A stretch of DNA of 64,000 nucleotides from Roseibium polysiphoniae (lineage in GTDB: Bacteria > Pseudomonadota > Alphaproteobacteria > Rhizobiales > Stappiaceae). Below the pieces are notes generated by a model that worked only from the letters and a program-made list of their open reading frames with translations, did no database searches and was not told where the DNA came from. The stretch covers positions 124,001 through 188,000 of the forward strand of contig NZ_JACYXJ010000003.1 in the NCBI RefSeq assembly GCF_014842925.1, written 5' to 3'. This document shows positions 21,399 through 30,544 of this stretch, piece after piece. Positions within the stretch are counted from its first letter, which is position 1, and each line of letters opens with the position of its first letter. The position numbers and the translations under genes were made by a program.

Positions 21399-23402
21399 AT
21401 GGTAGCCAAGGCGACACAAGCAGACGACACTCAAGAGAACCCAGCAGAGGGCCCTGACGGTCCATTGCTCGACCTGTCGGATGCCGCCGTCAAGAAAATG
21501 ATCAAAGCTGCGAAAAAACGCGGCTATGTGACTTATGACGAGCTGAATGAAGTTCTGCCTTCGGAAAAGGTAGCCTCCGAGCAAATCGAAGACATCATGT
21601 CCATGTTGTCCGACATGGGGATCAACGTCATCGAGGCGGAAGAGGCCGAAGAGAACGCCTCGGAAGAGGCTGAAGGCGGTGGCGATCTGGTTGCCGTGAG
21701 CTCCGGCGCCGTGGCCAAGACAACCACGACCAAGGAACCTGCCGACCGCACCGATGATCCGGTTCGCATGTACCTTCGCGAAATGGGCTCGGTCGAGCTG
21801 CTTTCCCGTGAAGGCGAAATCGCGATCGCCAAGCGTATCGAGGCTGGCCGCGAGGCCATGATCGCGGGCCTGTGCGAAAGCCCACTGACTTTCCAGGCGA
21901 TCATCATCTGGCGCGACGAGCTGAACGAAGCCAAGGTTCTGCTGCGCGACATCATCGACCTTGAAGCGACGTATGCCGGTCCGGACGCCAAGAACGGCCC
22001 AACGGGAGACAACGACGACGAGGAAGATTCCGAGGCCAAGCCTGCAGCGGAAGAAACCAAGGACGGCGCTGAGGGCGAAAACCAGACGGAAGGCGAAAGC
22101 GAAGAGGACGATGACGACGACGAATTCGAGTCCAACGTCTCCCTGTCCGCGATGGAAGCCGAGCTGAAGCCGACGGTTCTTGAGACGTTTGATCGCGTGG
22201 CCGACAGCTACAAGAAGCTGCGCCGCCTGCAGGACCAGCTCGTTGAAAACAAGCTTGCCAACAAGACCCTGTCCCCGTCCCAGGAGCGTCGCTACAAGAA
22301 GCTCAAGGACGAGATCATCGTTGACGTGAAGAGCCTGTCGCTGAACCAGAATCGTATCGATGCTCTGGTCGCCCAGCTTTACGACATCAACAAGCGCCTG
22401 ATGGGCTACGAAGGCCGTCTCCTGCGTCTGGCTGACAGCTACAACGTCGACCGGACCGACTTCCTGAAGCAGTATCAGGGTGCGGAACTCGACCCGAACT
22501 GGCTGCGCAAGGTCGCCAACCTGTCTACGCGGGGATGGAAGAACTTCATCGCCAAGGAGAAGGAAACGGTTCGCGAGTTGCGGCAGGAAATCCAGACGCT
22601 GGCAACGGAAACCGGCCTGGAGATCATCGAATTCCGCCGCATCGTTGCCATGGTGCAAAAGGGCGAACGCGAAGCGCGTATCGCCAAGAAGGAAATGGTC
22701 GAGGCCAACCTGCGTCTCGTGATTTCCATTGCCAAGAAGTACACCAACCGTGGCCTGCAGTTCCTCGATCTCATTCAGGAAGGCAACATCGGCCTGATGA
22801 AGGCGGTCGACAAGTTCGAATACCGCCGCGGTTACAAGTTCTCGACCTATGCGACCTGGTGGATCCGTCAGGCGATCACCCGTTCGATTGCCGACCAGGC
22901 CCGCACGATCCGTATTCCGGTGCATATGATCGAAACGATCAACAAGATCGTTCGTACGTCGCGCCAGATGCTGCATGAGATTGGTCGCGAACCGACCCCG
23001 GAAGAGCTGGCTGAAAAGCTGCAGATGCCGTTGGAGAAGGTCCGTAAGGTTCTCAAGATCGCCAAGGAGCCGATCTCTCTCGAAACGCCGATTGGCGACG
23101 AGGAAGATTCACATCTCGGCGACTTCATCGAGGACAAGAACGCTGTTCTGCCGATCGATGCGGCCATTCAGTCGAACCTGCGTGAGACGACGACCCGCGT
23201 TCTGGCTTCCCTCACGCCGCGTGAGGAACGTGTGCTTCGCATGCGCTTCGGCATCGGCATGAACACGGACCATACGCTTGAAGAAGTCGGCCAGCAGTTC
23301 TCGGTTACCCGTGAACGTATTCGCCAGATTGAAGCCAAGGCACTGCGCAAGCTTAAGCACCCGAGCCGGTCGCGCAAGCTGCGCTCGTTCCTCGATAGCT
23401 GA
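21399..23402 (+). CDS. rpoD: RNA polymerase housekeeping sigma factor RpoD (sigma-70)
   Basis: Starting at ATG 21399 (GGAGCG box), the 667-residue protein has every sigma-70 region: 1.1 ([20 protein letters not shown]), 1.2 ([20 protein letters not shown]), an acidic non-conserved insert rich in Glu/Asp at about residues 200-245, region 2 ([20 protein letters not shown] and [20 protein letters not shown]), region 3, and region 4 with the [23 protein letters not shown]. It directs transcription from standard promoters. The open frame extends to 21285, but that part has no ribosome site. A strong terminator follows. Confidence 0.98.
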   Translation: MVAKATQADDTQENPAEGPDGPLLDLSDAAVKKMIKAAKKRGYVTYDELNEVLPSEKVASEQIEDIMSMLSDMGINVIEAEEAEENASEEAEGGGDLVAVSSGAVAKTTTTKEPADRTDDPVRMYLREMGSVELLSREGEIAIAKRIEAGREAMIAGLCESPLTFQAIIIWRDELNEAKVLLRDIIDLEATYAGPDAKNGPTGDNDDEEDSEAKPAAEETKDGAEGENQTEGESEEDDDDDEFESNVSLSAMEAELKPTVLETFDRVADSYKKLRRLQDQLVENKLANKTLSPSQERRYKKLKDEIIVDVKSLSLNQNRIDALVAQLYDINKRLMGYEGRLLRLADSYNVDRTDFLKQYQGAELDPNWLRKVANLSTRGWKNFIAKEKETVRELRQEIQTLATETGLEIIEFRRIVAMVQKGEREARIAKKEMVEANLRLVISIAKKYTNRGLQFLDLIQEGNIGLMKAVDKFEYRRGYKFSTYATWWIRQAITRSIADQARTIRIPVHMIETINKIVRTSRQMLHEIGREPTPEELAEKLQMPLEKVRKVLKIAKEPISLETPIGDEEDSHLGDFIEDKNAVLPIDAAIQSNLRETTTRVLASLTPREERVLRMRFGIGMNTDHTLEEVGQQFSVTRERIRQIEAKALRKLKHPSRSRKLRSFLDS

Positions 23403-23436
23403 CGGGTCTTTTGTCACGCGATCCTGATCATCAAGA

Positions 23437-23460
23437 CCCGGCGGCAACGCCGGGTTTTTT
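23437..23460 (+). terminator. Rho-independent terminator of rpoD
   Basis: A CCCGGCG/CGCCGGG stem with a GCAA loop is followed by TTTTTT, 34 bases after the rpoD stop. It lies inside the 5' part of the open frame of the next gene, which argues that the next gene starts further downstream. Confidence 0.9.
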
Positions 23461-23527
23461 GTCGGCAGGTGCCGGCGGGCAGGCGAAGGACAAGTCTTCT
23501 TCGTCCACCGCTGCGCCATTGCCCGGC

Positions 23528-24841
23528 ATGAGAAGGGCTGCGCATCTTGATCGGCGGTCCGGTCTCAGTCTTTTTGGTCTGGGTCTTCTTCTTTCTCTAT
23601 TGCTGCACCTCGGGCTGGTAGTTGTCCTGATCGGCGGCGTAAGCCTGCCTGAAGTTGCCACAGAACCCGAGCCGCGGACGATCCAGGTCGAGCTGGTGCC
23701 GCCACCTGAGCCCGAGATCCCTGAACCGGAACTACCTGAACCGGAAATTCCGGAACCTGAAGAACCTGAGCCGGAAACGCCTGAAGAGCCGGAACCAGAG
23801 CCCGAACCTGAGGAACAGGAACAGGAACCGGCGGCAGAAGAGCCGCCACCTCCGCCTGAGCCGGCCCCGGAGCCGGAAGAGCCTGCCGAAAGCGAAACTG
23901 AACCCGCGCCAGCTCCGCTTGAGGTGCTGCAACCGGTTGTGGAATTCGGCGAGGAGGACAGCAGTTCCGGTGAAGCCCAGGATGGTGATGCTGCCGAGGA
24001 ACCGGAAGATCCCAGCGATGAACTTCCCGAAGAGCTGCCCCTTGAGGAACAAGCAATTCAGGAAGCTCTCGATGAGGAAGCTGACGCTGCCGGTGAGCCC
24101 GATGCAGAGCTCACGCCGGAAGCAGATCCGGATGCGGAGCTGGAGCCTGAACTTGAGCAGGCAGACGAGGACGCCGCGTCGGAAACCTTAGATGCTGAAA
24201 CCGAAGCCGAAAGCGAGGCTGAGGCCGAAAGCGAGTCAGAGGCAGAAGATGTGCCTGAGGCCGACGAAGGCCAAGAGGAACAGCCCGAGACTGAGGTTGT
24301 GGGTGATCCCGGGCCTGACCCCGGACCGGAACTGGCACCTGACACGGAGCTGGAAGATTTCGGAACGGTCGGCCGGATCGTGTCGTCCGCGACGCCGAAC
24401 CGAAAGCCTGCCGCACCGTCTGCGCGCAGCACGAGCAACGCTGCCTCGGGCAATCGCGGCACGGGGGCTGGGCGCGTTGGGACACGTCCGGTCAGGCGGC
24501 TCTTGTCCGACGGGATCCTGAACAACGGGCGCACCCGTACCGCCATGGCGGGCATGTCACGCGCGCAGCGGATGGATCTCTTGTGCATGACCGAGCTGCG
24601 CGCCCAGCTTCGGGCAGACAATCCTGCGCGTCCTCCCGAAGCCCTGCCGTCGTTTCGGCAGCCTGCTGGCAATGTGCTGGAGCCCGGCCTCGCCGCATTT
24701 CGTGCCGCAGGACAATGGTATGACCTTGCGTTTCGCTGCGAGGTGGATGACCGGGCGACGCGTGTCCTGAATTTCAGATATGGCATCGGCCGGGCTGTTC
24801 CACGCTCAGAATGGCAACGCCGCGGGTTCCCGAATTTCTAG
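23528..24841 (+). CDS. TonB-like Pro/Glu-rich envelope protein with C-terminal DUF930 domain
   Basis: The frame is open from TTG 23411, but the rpoD terminator lies within that part, so I take ATG 23528 (437 residues). No clear ribosome site supports either. One membrane helix at about residues 13-38 (SLFGLGLLLSLLLHLGLVVV) is followed by a very long stretch of Pro-Glu and acidic repeats (about 50-280), as in periplasm-spanning TonB-type proteins. The last ~100 residues (MDLLCMTELRAQLRADNP, WYDLAFRCEVDDRATRVLNF) match DUF930, whose two cysteines probably pair. The likely role is an inner-membrane-anchored periplasmic protein; function unknown. Confidence 0.8.
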   Translation: MRRAAHLDRRSGLSLFGLGLLLSLLLHLGLVVVLIGGVSLPEVATEPEPRTIQVELVPPPEPEIPEPELPEPEIPEPEEPEPETPEEPEPEPEPEEQEQEPAAEEPPPPPEPAPEPEEPAESETEPAPAPLEVLQPVVEFGEEDSSSGEAQDGDAAEEPEDPSDELPEELPLEEQAIQEALDEEADAAGEPDAELTPEADPDAELEPELEQADEDAASETLDAETEAESEAEAESESEAEDVPEADEGQEEQPETEVVGDPGPDPGPELAPDTELEDFGTVGRIVSSATPNRKPAAPSARSTSNAASGNRGTGAGRVGTRPVRRLLSDGILNNGRTRTAMAGMSRAQRMDLLCMTELRAQLRADNPARPPEALPSFRQPAGNVLEPGLAAFRAAGQWYDLAFRCEVDDRATRVLNFRYGIGRAVPRSEWQRRGFPNF

Positions 24842-24995
24842 AGCCCGGTAGGGTTCGCAATCTCATGTCTCCTAGGTAAAAACATGATGATTGCGGCGTT
24901 TCCGTGCCAACTTCTCCTTGGTGTTAGGCTGCGGCAAGTGCATAGGGTGTTCCTGGACGCGCGCAACTTCTTCCGATTTCAAAGGACGTATCAAG

Positions 24996-25385
24996 ATGAC
25001 ATTTCTCAAGCCCTTTACCCCCTATTTGCTGAGTGCCTTGAGGATCGCGTCAGGTCTGCTTTTTCTGCAGCATGGCGCAACGAAGTATCTCAGCTTTCCC
25101 AAGACCGAAATGTCGGGCGTCGATCCCATGACGCTGGGCGGTGCTGCGGGTCTGATCGAACTGGTCTGCGGCGCCTTGCTTGTGGTGGGGTTGTTCACGC
25201 GCCCGGCGGCATTCCTGGCATCGGGAACAATGGCTGTGGCCTATTTCCTGGCGCACGCGCCGCAAAGCCTCTATCCGATCATCAATGGCGGTGAGCTGGC
25301 AGCGCTCTATTCCTTCGTCTTTGTCTATCTGGCTGCTGCCGGCGGCGGGCCGATCAGCATTGACCGGATGGTCGGGCGCGGCTGA
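24996..25385 (+). CDS. DoxX-family membrane protein
   Basis: The start is ATG 24996 with an AAAGGA box, giving 129 residues and four predicted membrane helices. The first carries the DoxX signature LRIASGLLFLQHGATKYLSF. The next ones are GAAGLIELVCGALLVVGLFT and LASGTMAVAYFLAHAPQ, and NGGELAALYSFVFVYLAAAG follows. DoxX-like proteins are inner-membrane proteins linked to quinone or thiosulfate redox reactions in a few cases, but most are uncharacterised. It is a single-gene unit with its own terminator. Confidence 0.93.
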   Translation: MTFLKPFTPYLLSALRIASGLLFLQHGATKYLSFPKTEMSGVDPMTLGGAAGLIELVCGALLVVGLFTRPAAFLASGTMAVAYFLAHAPQSLYPIINGGELAALYSFVFVYLAAAGGGPISIDRMVGRG

Positions 25386-25420
25386 ACCTCGCCGAACATC
25401 TGTCTTGTGATCTGACTTGG

Positions 25421-25449
25421 AGAGGCGGTCGTTTGACCGCCTCTTTTTG
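25421..25449 (+). terminator. Rho-independent terminator of the DoxX gene
   Basis: A perfect 10-bp AGAGGCGGTC/GACCGCCTCT stem with a GTTT loop is followed by a T run. Confidence 0.92.
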
Positions 25450-25477
25450 TTTTCGCATCAGCGGCGCGAAAACTGGC

Positions 25478-25519
25478 TTGACCGCCTTCTTAAAACTATA
25501 TAACTAGAAATATAGTTAT
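25478..25519 (+). promoter_or_regulatory. Promoter and ArsR-type operator of the arsR-like operon
   Basis: The inverted repeat AACTATA-N10-TATAGTT (25494-25517) lies just upstream of the ArsR-type gene. A TTGACC box (25478-25483) and TATAAC (25499-25504) could be the -35 and -10 elements, so a repressor bound to the palindrome would block the promoter. This is the usual autoregulation of ArsR-family genes. The operator is seen; the binding is inferred. Confidence 0.65.
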
Positions 25520-25540
25520 TTAAGCCTGTCGGGATGACTG

Positions 25541-25873
25541 ATGGATATCGAAGAAGCAAGTCAGGGCTTTGCAGCCCTTGGTTCTGAAGCGCGGCTGGAG
25601 GTCCTGCTGACGCTGGTCAAGGCCGGCCAGGCAGGGCTGACCGTGGGTGACATCCAGAGCCGAACCAGTATGGCCGCCTCGACACTGGCCCATCATCTGA
25701 AGTTTTTGGCATCTGCCGGTCTGATCGTTCAGGAAAAAGCCGGCCGTGCCGTGATCAACCGAGCCGCCTTTGATCATCTCGAGGGCCTGGCCGGATACAT
25801 CATGAAGGAATGCTGCGCCGACGAGCAGTGCATGCCTGACGGGTGTGCCTCCAACAAGGAGAGTGAAACATGA
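25541..25873 (+). CDS. ArsR/SmtB-family metalloregulatory repressor with Cys-rich tail
   Basis: This 110-residue winged-HTH protein has EASQGFAALGSEARLEVLLT at the N-terminus and the recognition helix region TSMAASTLAHHLKFLASAGL. Its C-terminal tail carries four cysteines (KECCADEQCMPDGC), a trivalent-arsenic-type thiol site in related repressors. The gene overlaps the permease gene by four bases (ATGA), so the two are translationally coupled. It probably represses the operon at the upstream palindrome until a thiol-binding metalloid or metal is present. Arsenic is my best guess for the inducer, based on the partner gene. Confidence 0.92.
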   Translation: MDIEEASQGFAALGSEARLEVLLTLVKAGQAGLTVGDIQSRTSMAASTLAHHLKFLASAGLIVQEKAGRAVINRAAFDHLEGLAGYIMKECCADEQCMPDGCASNKESET

Positions 25874-26955
25874 CCGATACCGAGTTTTCTCCAACAAACT
25901 CCGGCTGCTGCGCACCGAAGGAAACGAGTTGTTGCAGCGGCAAGAAGGCGAGTTTCGACTGGAGGCCCTGGGTGCTGACGCCCTGGTCGATTGTTGTGGT
26001 GGTGCCGCTTCTGGTTCTTGCGCTCGATCCGGAGCGTACTGTGGAAGTGGTCTCCTTCGCGCTTCGGGCCTTCGCCGGGACGCTGCCCTATATCGCCTTT
26101 GCCGTTCTGCTGATTGCCTGGCTTAAGGCTGCTGGTGCGGAAGGTCATATCTCCAGGGCGTTCGAGGGACGCGAATGGCAGGCGATCGTGATGGCGGCGC
26201 TCTTCGGTGGACTGGCGCCGTTCTGCTCCTGCGAAGTCATTCCCTTCATCGCCGGCCTTCTTGCCGTTGGTGCACCGCTCTCGGCGATCATGGCATTCTG
26301 GCTGTCTTCGCCACTGATCGATCCGCCAACGCTCCTGATCACGGCTGGCGCGCTGGGCTGGTCCTTTGCCATCGGCAAGGCCGTCATCGCCGTCAGCCTC
26401 GGTCTCTTCGGTGGAGTTGCGGTCGCTCTGGCCATGCGCAGCGGCATGTTTGCTTCGCCTGTTCGGATCGGCTCTGCTGCATCGGGCAGCTGCTGCGGTG
26501 CCTCCAAGACAACAGGCAAGCCGGTCTGGCGCGTCTGGAAAGACAGTGAGCGCACCACGCAGTTCTGGTCGGAACTCAAGGCCAACGCGCTGTTCCTCGC
26601 CAAATGGCTGGCGCTGGCCTATGTGCTCGAAGCCTTGCTGGTGACTTATGTTCCAGCCAGCCTGATTGCCGGGGTCGTTGGCGGAGAAGGCCTCGTGCCG
26701 ATCGTGATTGCTGCCTTTGTAGGGATGCCGGCCTATCTCAACAGCTATGTGGCACCACCGCTTTTGTCAGGCCTGATTGATCAGGGCATGAGCAATGGCG
26801 CTGCCATGTCCTTCATGATTGCAGGTGCCGTGAGTTCGATCCCGGCCATGGCCGCTGTCTGGTCGCTGGTTCGGCCTCAGGTCTTTGCAACCTATCTCGG
26901 TCTTGGTCTCTTCGGAGCCATTGCCTCTGGTCTCATTTTCCAGATGATCGTTTGA
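25870..26955 (+). CDS. ArsP-type permease (PF03773 family), probable organoarsenical or metalloid efflux
   Basis: The 361-residue membrane protein has about eight to ten helices in two halves joined by a soluble linker. The first half contains the family signature GGLAPFCSCEVIPFIAGLLA. The second contains VGMPAYLNSYVAPPLLSGLI. Extra vicinal cysteines occur at the N-terminus (SGCCAPKETSCCSGKK) and in the linker (SGSCCGASK). ArsP proteins export trivalent organoarsenicals, but related permeases have other or unknown substrates. Placement behind an ArsR repressor supports metalloid efflux. It is translated from an ATG overlapping the arsR stop. Confidence 0.85.
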   Translation: MTDTEFSPTNSGCCAPKETSCCSGKKASFDWRPWVLTPWSIVVVVPLLVLALDPERTVEVVSFALRAFAGTLPYIAFAVLLIAWLKAAGAEGHISRAFEGREWQAIVMAALFGGLAPFCSCEVIPFIAGLLAVGAPLSAIMAFWLSSPLIDPPTLLITAGALGWSFAIGKAVIAVSLGLFGGVAVALAMRSGMFASPVRIGSAASGSCCGASKTTGKPVWRVWKDSERTTQFWSELKANALFLAKWLALAYVLEALLVTYVPASLIAGVVGGEGLVPIVIAAFVGMPAYLNSYVAPPLLSGLIDQGMSNGAAMSFMIAGAVSSIPAMAAVWSLVRPQVFATYLGLGLFGAIASGLIFQMIV

Positions 26956-26969
26956 GGAAAGTCGATTTG

Positions 26970-27812
26970 ATGTCTCTGGTTATTGTTGAAGTCATTGTGA
27001 AATCCGCTGAGCATGGCGGGAGCAAGCTACTCGCTCCCGTCGGCATGCCGACGCCTCATCAGATGGCGTTGCACTTCTCGGTCGAAGGCGGACAGTTTGA
27101 TCTGACCGGCGAGACCACTTCAGGTCAGATGGCGGCCCTGATCACGCCGGAAGGCGCGGGTGATGATGTCAAACTGGTCTATCACTTCGCCGATGCGGAT
27201 GGGATGTATCCAGAGAGCGTGTTCCAACCGCGCGAGAGCTGTTTTACCCGGGCGGCGGACGCTCTGGTGACAGATGCCCAGCAGATTGCAGAACAGGCAG
27301 TCGATGGCCATGCAGCGATTGCCGCGATCGTTGCTCATACCTCGGAAAAGTTCAGCTACGGGCATGTGGATGTCCGCTTCAATGAAGGCATGGATACCGT
27401 TCCACACCTTGGCTGCGGCCTCACCAAGGGCTCCTGCGTCGACATCAACACCTACCTGATTGCATCCCTGCGGTCCGCAGGCCTGGAGGCTGGCTATGTC
27501 ACCGGATACTTCTTCCCGCAGGAGAAGAACGGTTGTTGTTCTGACATGCATTGCTGGGTCGTGACGCGCCACAATGGCGTGGTGCTGGAGTGGGACATCG
27601 CGCATCACAAGAAGATGGGCAAGGAGGACATATGCTGTGGTCTCAATCCAAAGCCCGGTAGCCGTGTCGCTCTCGCCCATTCCATGGGGCTGGCCTTTCC
27701 CGAGCTTGGCATCTTTGAGGAAAAGCTGATCGCCGAGCCGGTCGTGGTGTCGGATGAAGGAACCATTCGGCTGCATGATCTGGAAATCCGGATGAGACTG
27801 GCAGGGGATTAA
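26970..27812 (+). CDS. Transglutaminase-like Cys protease-fold protein with CC pairs
   Basis: The ATG at 26970 follows the permease stop by 15 bases with a GAGGAAAG box, so it is the third gene of the operon (280 residues). A transglutaminase-like catalytic triad is visible: Cys in GLTKGSCVDINTYLIASLRS, His in DMHCWVVTRHNG and Asp in VLEWDIAHHKK. The N-terminal 110 residues resemble the beta-sandwich that precedes such domains in bacteria. Unusually, it also has NGCCSDMHC and EDICCG, vicinal cysteines like those of its operon partners. No role in metalloid handling is known to me; a thiol-binding or protein-repair function is only inference. Confidence 0.75.
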   Translation: MSLVIVEVIVKSAEHGGSKLLAPVGMPTPHQMALHFSVEGGQFDLTGETTSGQMAALITPEGAGDDVKLVYHFADADGMYPESVFQPRESCFTRAADALVTDAQQIAEQAVDGHAAIAAIVAHTSEKFSYGHVDVRFNEGMDTVPHLGCGLTKGSCVDINTYLIASLRSAGLEAGYVTGYFFPQEKNGCCSDMHCWVVTRHNGVVLEWDIAHHKKMGKEDICCGLNPKPGSRVALAHSMGLAFPELGIFEEKLIAEPVVVSDEGTIRLHDLEIRMRLAGD

Positions 27813-27919
27813 GCCGGGTTTTCCGCTTTCAGGCTGATATCTGTCGGGATCCGAGGCATTGTGTGAGCCTCGGTCCGATCTATTGTGGCGCAGAGTTTCC
27901 CATCAATATGGTTGCCCCA

Positions 27920-28330
27920 ATGTCGAACCCGACCACCTTAGCCCTGATCAAGTCCTATTATGCTGCCTTCAACGCCGGTGATGCCGAGCAGATGCTGTCG
28001 ATGGTGAGTGATGACATTGCGCATGACGTGAACCAGGGTGACCGGCGCTCCGGCAAGACGCTTTTCGCCGAGTTCAACGCGCATATGACGCGCTGCTACA
28101 AGGAAGAGCTGACCGACATCGTTGTCTTTGCCGACGAGACTGGAACGCGGGCGGCGGCTGAATTCACCGTCAACGGCACGTATCTTTCGACCGACGAGGG
28201 TCTGCCGGAGGCGAACGGCCAAACCTATCGCCTGCCGGCCGGCACCTTCTTTGACCTGAAAGAGGGCAAGATCTCCAGGATCACCACCTACTACAACCTC
28301 GAAGACTGGATTGCCCAGGTGAATGCCTGA
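27920..28330 (+). CDS. SnoaL/NTF2-like protein, ketosteroid-isomerase-related
   Basis: The product (136 residues from ATG 27920; an ATG at 27908 is also possible and neither has a good ribosome site) is a single cone-shaped SnoaL/NTF2-like domain: ALIKSYYAAFNAGDAEQMLS at the N-terminus, then KTLFAEFNAHMTRCYKEELT and AGTFFDLKEGKISRITTYYN. Such proteins bind small hydrophobic ligands or act as isomerases or hydrolases. Its stop lies next to that of dddL on the other strand, with 2 bases between them. No substrate can be assigned. Confidence 0.85.
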   Translation: MSNPTTLALIKSYYAAFNAGDAEQMLSMVSDDIAHDVNQGDRRSGKTLFAEFNAHMTRCYKEELTDIVVFADETGTRAAAEFTVNGTYLSTDEGLPEANGQTYRLPAGTFFDLKEGKISRITTYYNLEDWIAQVNA

Positions 28331-28332
28331 GC

Positions 28333-28989
28333 CTATTTGCGCTGGCGGCTGAAGACCATTTTCTGTGAGGTCAGAACCTCCGGCAATCCTGTCCAGGCGT
28401 AGGTCAGGAGGGCTGGCTCGGTCTTTGAGACCGTGATCCGATGCATGTGATGCGGCGGGTTGAAGATCATGGAGCCGGGTGCATAGACACCTTGATGGTT
28501 CTCCGAGACCGCGCCTGACAGACAGATGTAGCTTTCCGAAATCCCGTTATGAGCGTGTGCCGGATAGGTGCAGCCGGGCGCGAAGAGCACGAGGCCGAGG
28601 ATCACCTGATCGGTCAGAACCGGGCCATTGGGGCCGCAGATTTCCGCGTAGGCGTAGGTCTTCTCCAGCCCGCGCGGCACTTTCTCATAGCCGTATTGCC
28701 AGACCAGATGGTCCTGAACGGCCTCAAGCGAGCGGATCAGCGGAGCGGTTCGCTCCAGCTTTCCCTCGTCCAGGGCACGTCTGAGATGTGCGGTCACGGG
28801 TTTCTGGGCCGGGCTGTCAAAACGCACCTCGGCATTGCTCTTTGTGACCCGGCTGATGGCCTCTCGCACGGCACGTTGATGGCCCCGGATACGATCGCTG
28901 CCGCCTGAGGACAGGAAACGGTAGAGCTCGTAGTATTCCCGTAGAAGGTAGCCCCAATCGGGCAAGTCAGAGAGATGACGGTCCGACAT
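28333..28989 (-). CDS. dddL: Dimethylsulfoniopropionate (DMSP) lyase DddL
   Basis: From ATG 28989 (GGAGA box) the 218-residue protein matches DddL as I know it from Rhodobacterales and Labrenzia/Roseibium. The C-terminal cupin barrel carries the metal-binding residues in PGCTYPAHAHNGISESYICL and FNPPHHMHRITVSK, and the N-terminal helical part includes WGYLLREYYELYRFLSSGG. DddL splits DMSP into dimethyl sulfide and acrylate, with the metal and a tyrosine base. The open frame continues upstream to 29085, but the part before 28989 is not conserved-looking. It diverges from a sarcosine-oxidase-like gene. This places the strain among marine DMSP users. Confidence 0.88.
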   Translation of the reverse strand: MSDRHLSDLPDWGYLLREYYELYRFLSSGGSDRIRGHQRAVREAISRVTKSNAEVRFDSPAQKPVTAHLRRALDEGKLERTAPLIRSLEAVQDHLVWQYGYEKVPRGLEKTYAYAEICGPNGPVLTDQVILGLVLFAPGCTYPAHAHNGISESYICLSGAVSENHQGVYAPGSMIFNPPHHMHRITVSKTEPALLTYAWTGLPEVLTSQKMVFSRQRK

Positions 28990-29171
28990 CTTGTCTCCAG
29001 AAAAATATCCTTGCCAGATGGCACGTTTCAGCATCCTGCAAAAAGCAGGTCGGATCGTATATAGATAACTGTTCCTGTGAGACAATTTGGAATGGCATTA
29101 CGACTTGATTTGGCTTGCGCGCGACCTCCACGAGGTTAAGCTTCCCGCGTAGAACTAGAGAAAGTCGTTTC

Positions 29172-30269
29172 ATGAACATCATCGTCGTCGGGGCCGGGAT
29201 TTCGGGCCTCTCCACCGCCTGGTCTCTGGCCAGGAAAGGCGTTGCCGTCACTCTGCTGGAACAGGGGCCGATTCCCAATCCACTCTCGGCGTCCGGGGAT
29301 CAACACCGGATCATCCGACGGGCCTATGGCGGGCAGGGCGGATATCAGCGCCGCATGAGTGAGGCCTTTGAAGCCTGGGACGCCATGTGGGACGACCTCG
29401 GTGAGAGTCATCTCGTGGATACGGGGTATATGCTTCTGTCGCAGGTGCCCGGAGATGAAGGCGAAGAGTATCGTGACGGCCTGATTGAAGGTGGCTATGC
29501 CTTTGAGGAACTGAGCCCGGCCGAGACTGCAGCGCGATATCCCTTCATTGATGCCGGCACCATCCGCTTCGGTGCGGTCAGCCCTGAGGGGGGTGTGCTC
29601 CTGTGCCAGAAGATCGCTGCTGCCTTGCGTGACTGGCTCAGGGCCAATGGGGCCGACGTGCGTGAAAACTGCAAGGTTACCTCACTGGATGCGGAAGCCG
29701 GGCGTGTTCGGCTGGAAACCGGCGAGGAACTGGTCGGCGACAAGGTGGTTGTGACAGCCGGGGCCTGGACGCTTCGCCTCCTGCCGGACCTTGCCTCCTC
29801 GCTGACGACCTATCGCACGGCCGTTGCCTATCTGACCCCTCCAGCAGACCTGAAAACCGCGTGGGAGAAGGCGCCCGTGATCCTTGATGTGGGTGGGAGC
29901 GTGGATGGCTATGTGCTGCCGCCGGTGGCAGGAACAGGACTGAAGGTCGGCGCGGGCATTCACAAATACAAGTGCGAACCGGACACCGACCGCAGCGCGA
30001 AGGCGGGTGAGGGCGAGAAAATCCGCAATTACTTCGCCCCACCCTTTGCACGGATCGAAGACTACGGCGTCGCCGACGTTGTGACCTGCGCCTACACCTT
30101 CACCGAAGACCGGCACTTCTTTGTGCGCGAGATTGGCCGCACCATCGCCGTGTCGGCCTGTTCCGGACATGGCTACAAGTTCGGCGCAGCGGTCGGTCAC
30201 CAGATTGCAGGTGGACTGTTGAGTGGTGACGTCGATGCGTCAAGGCGTTGGCTGGAAGCGCGGGACTGA
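29172..30269 (+). CDS. FAD-dependent amine oxidoreductase, monomeric sarcosine-oxidase-like
   Basis: From ATG 29172 the 365-residue protein starts with the Rossmann motif IIVVGAGISGLSTAWSLA and ends with GRTIAVSACSGHGYKFGAAV, the segment that in monomeric sarcosine oxidase carries the cysteine covalently attached to FAD. GDQHRIIRRAYGGQGGY near residue 43 is also typical. It probably oxidises an N-methyl amino acid or a related secondary amine with oxygen. It is divergent from dddL across 182 bases; a shared role in methylated-compound use (for example betaine breakdown) is possible but unproven. Confidence 0.85.
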   Translation: MNIIVVGAGISGLSTAWSLARKGVAVTLLEQGPIPNPLSASGDQHRIIRRAYGGQGGYQRRMSEAFEAWDAMWDDLGESHLVDTGYMLLSQVPGDEGEEYRDGLIEGGYAFEELSPAETAARYPFIDAGTIRFGAVSPEGGVLLCQKIAAALRDWLRANGADVRENCKVTSLDAEAGRVRLETGEELVGDKVVVTAGAWTLRLLPDLASSLTTYRTAVAYLTPPADLKTAWEKAPVILDVGGSVDGYVLPPVAGTGLKVGAGIHKYKCEPDTDRSAKAGEGEKIRNYFAPPFARIEDYGVADVVTCAYTFTEDRHFFVREIGRTIAVSACSGHGYKFGAAVGHQIAGGLLSGDVDASRRWLEARD

Positions 30270-30544
30270 TCGAACCCTGCCGATTGCTGCGGTTCTGGCT
30301 GGCATGTACCGCGCGACCTGTGCGGCTTGCCGTCAGGCTGTGTCGTGCCTTCGTAGCTTTGAAGGCCATGGCGGCATCCCAAAGGTGTCGAACAAAGCCA
30401 GAAGGCGTGCGCTCAAAAAGTACACTTGTCAGTGTGGAAATTGTGCCTGATCACGGCCGCACTGCCGGTTTTGTCGCGGTAGGGTGTTGATTTTTCTCGA
30501 GCCGACCTTGATGTTTGTGCCGAGGGAAGTGGTGAGGAAATTAT

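Noticed and set aside
21354-22976. 540-codon minus-strand frame over rpoD
   Set aside because: Antisense shadow of rpoD; the sequence has no domain and no ribosome site.
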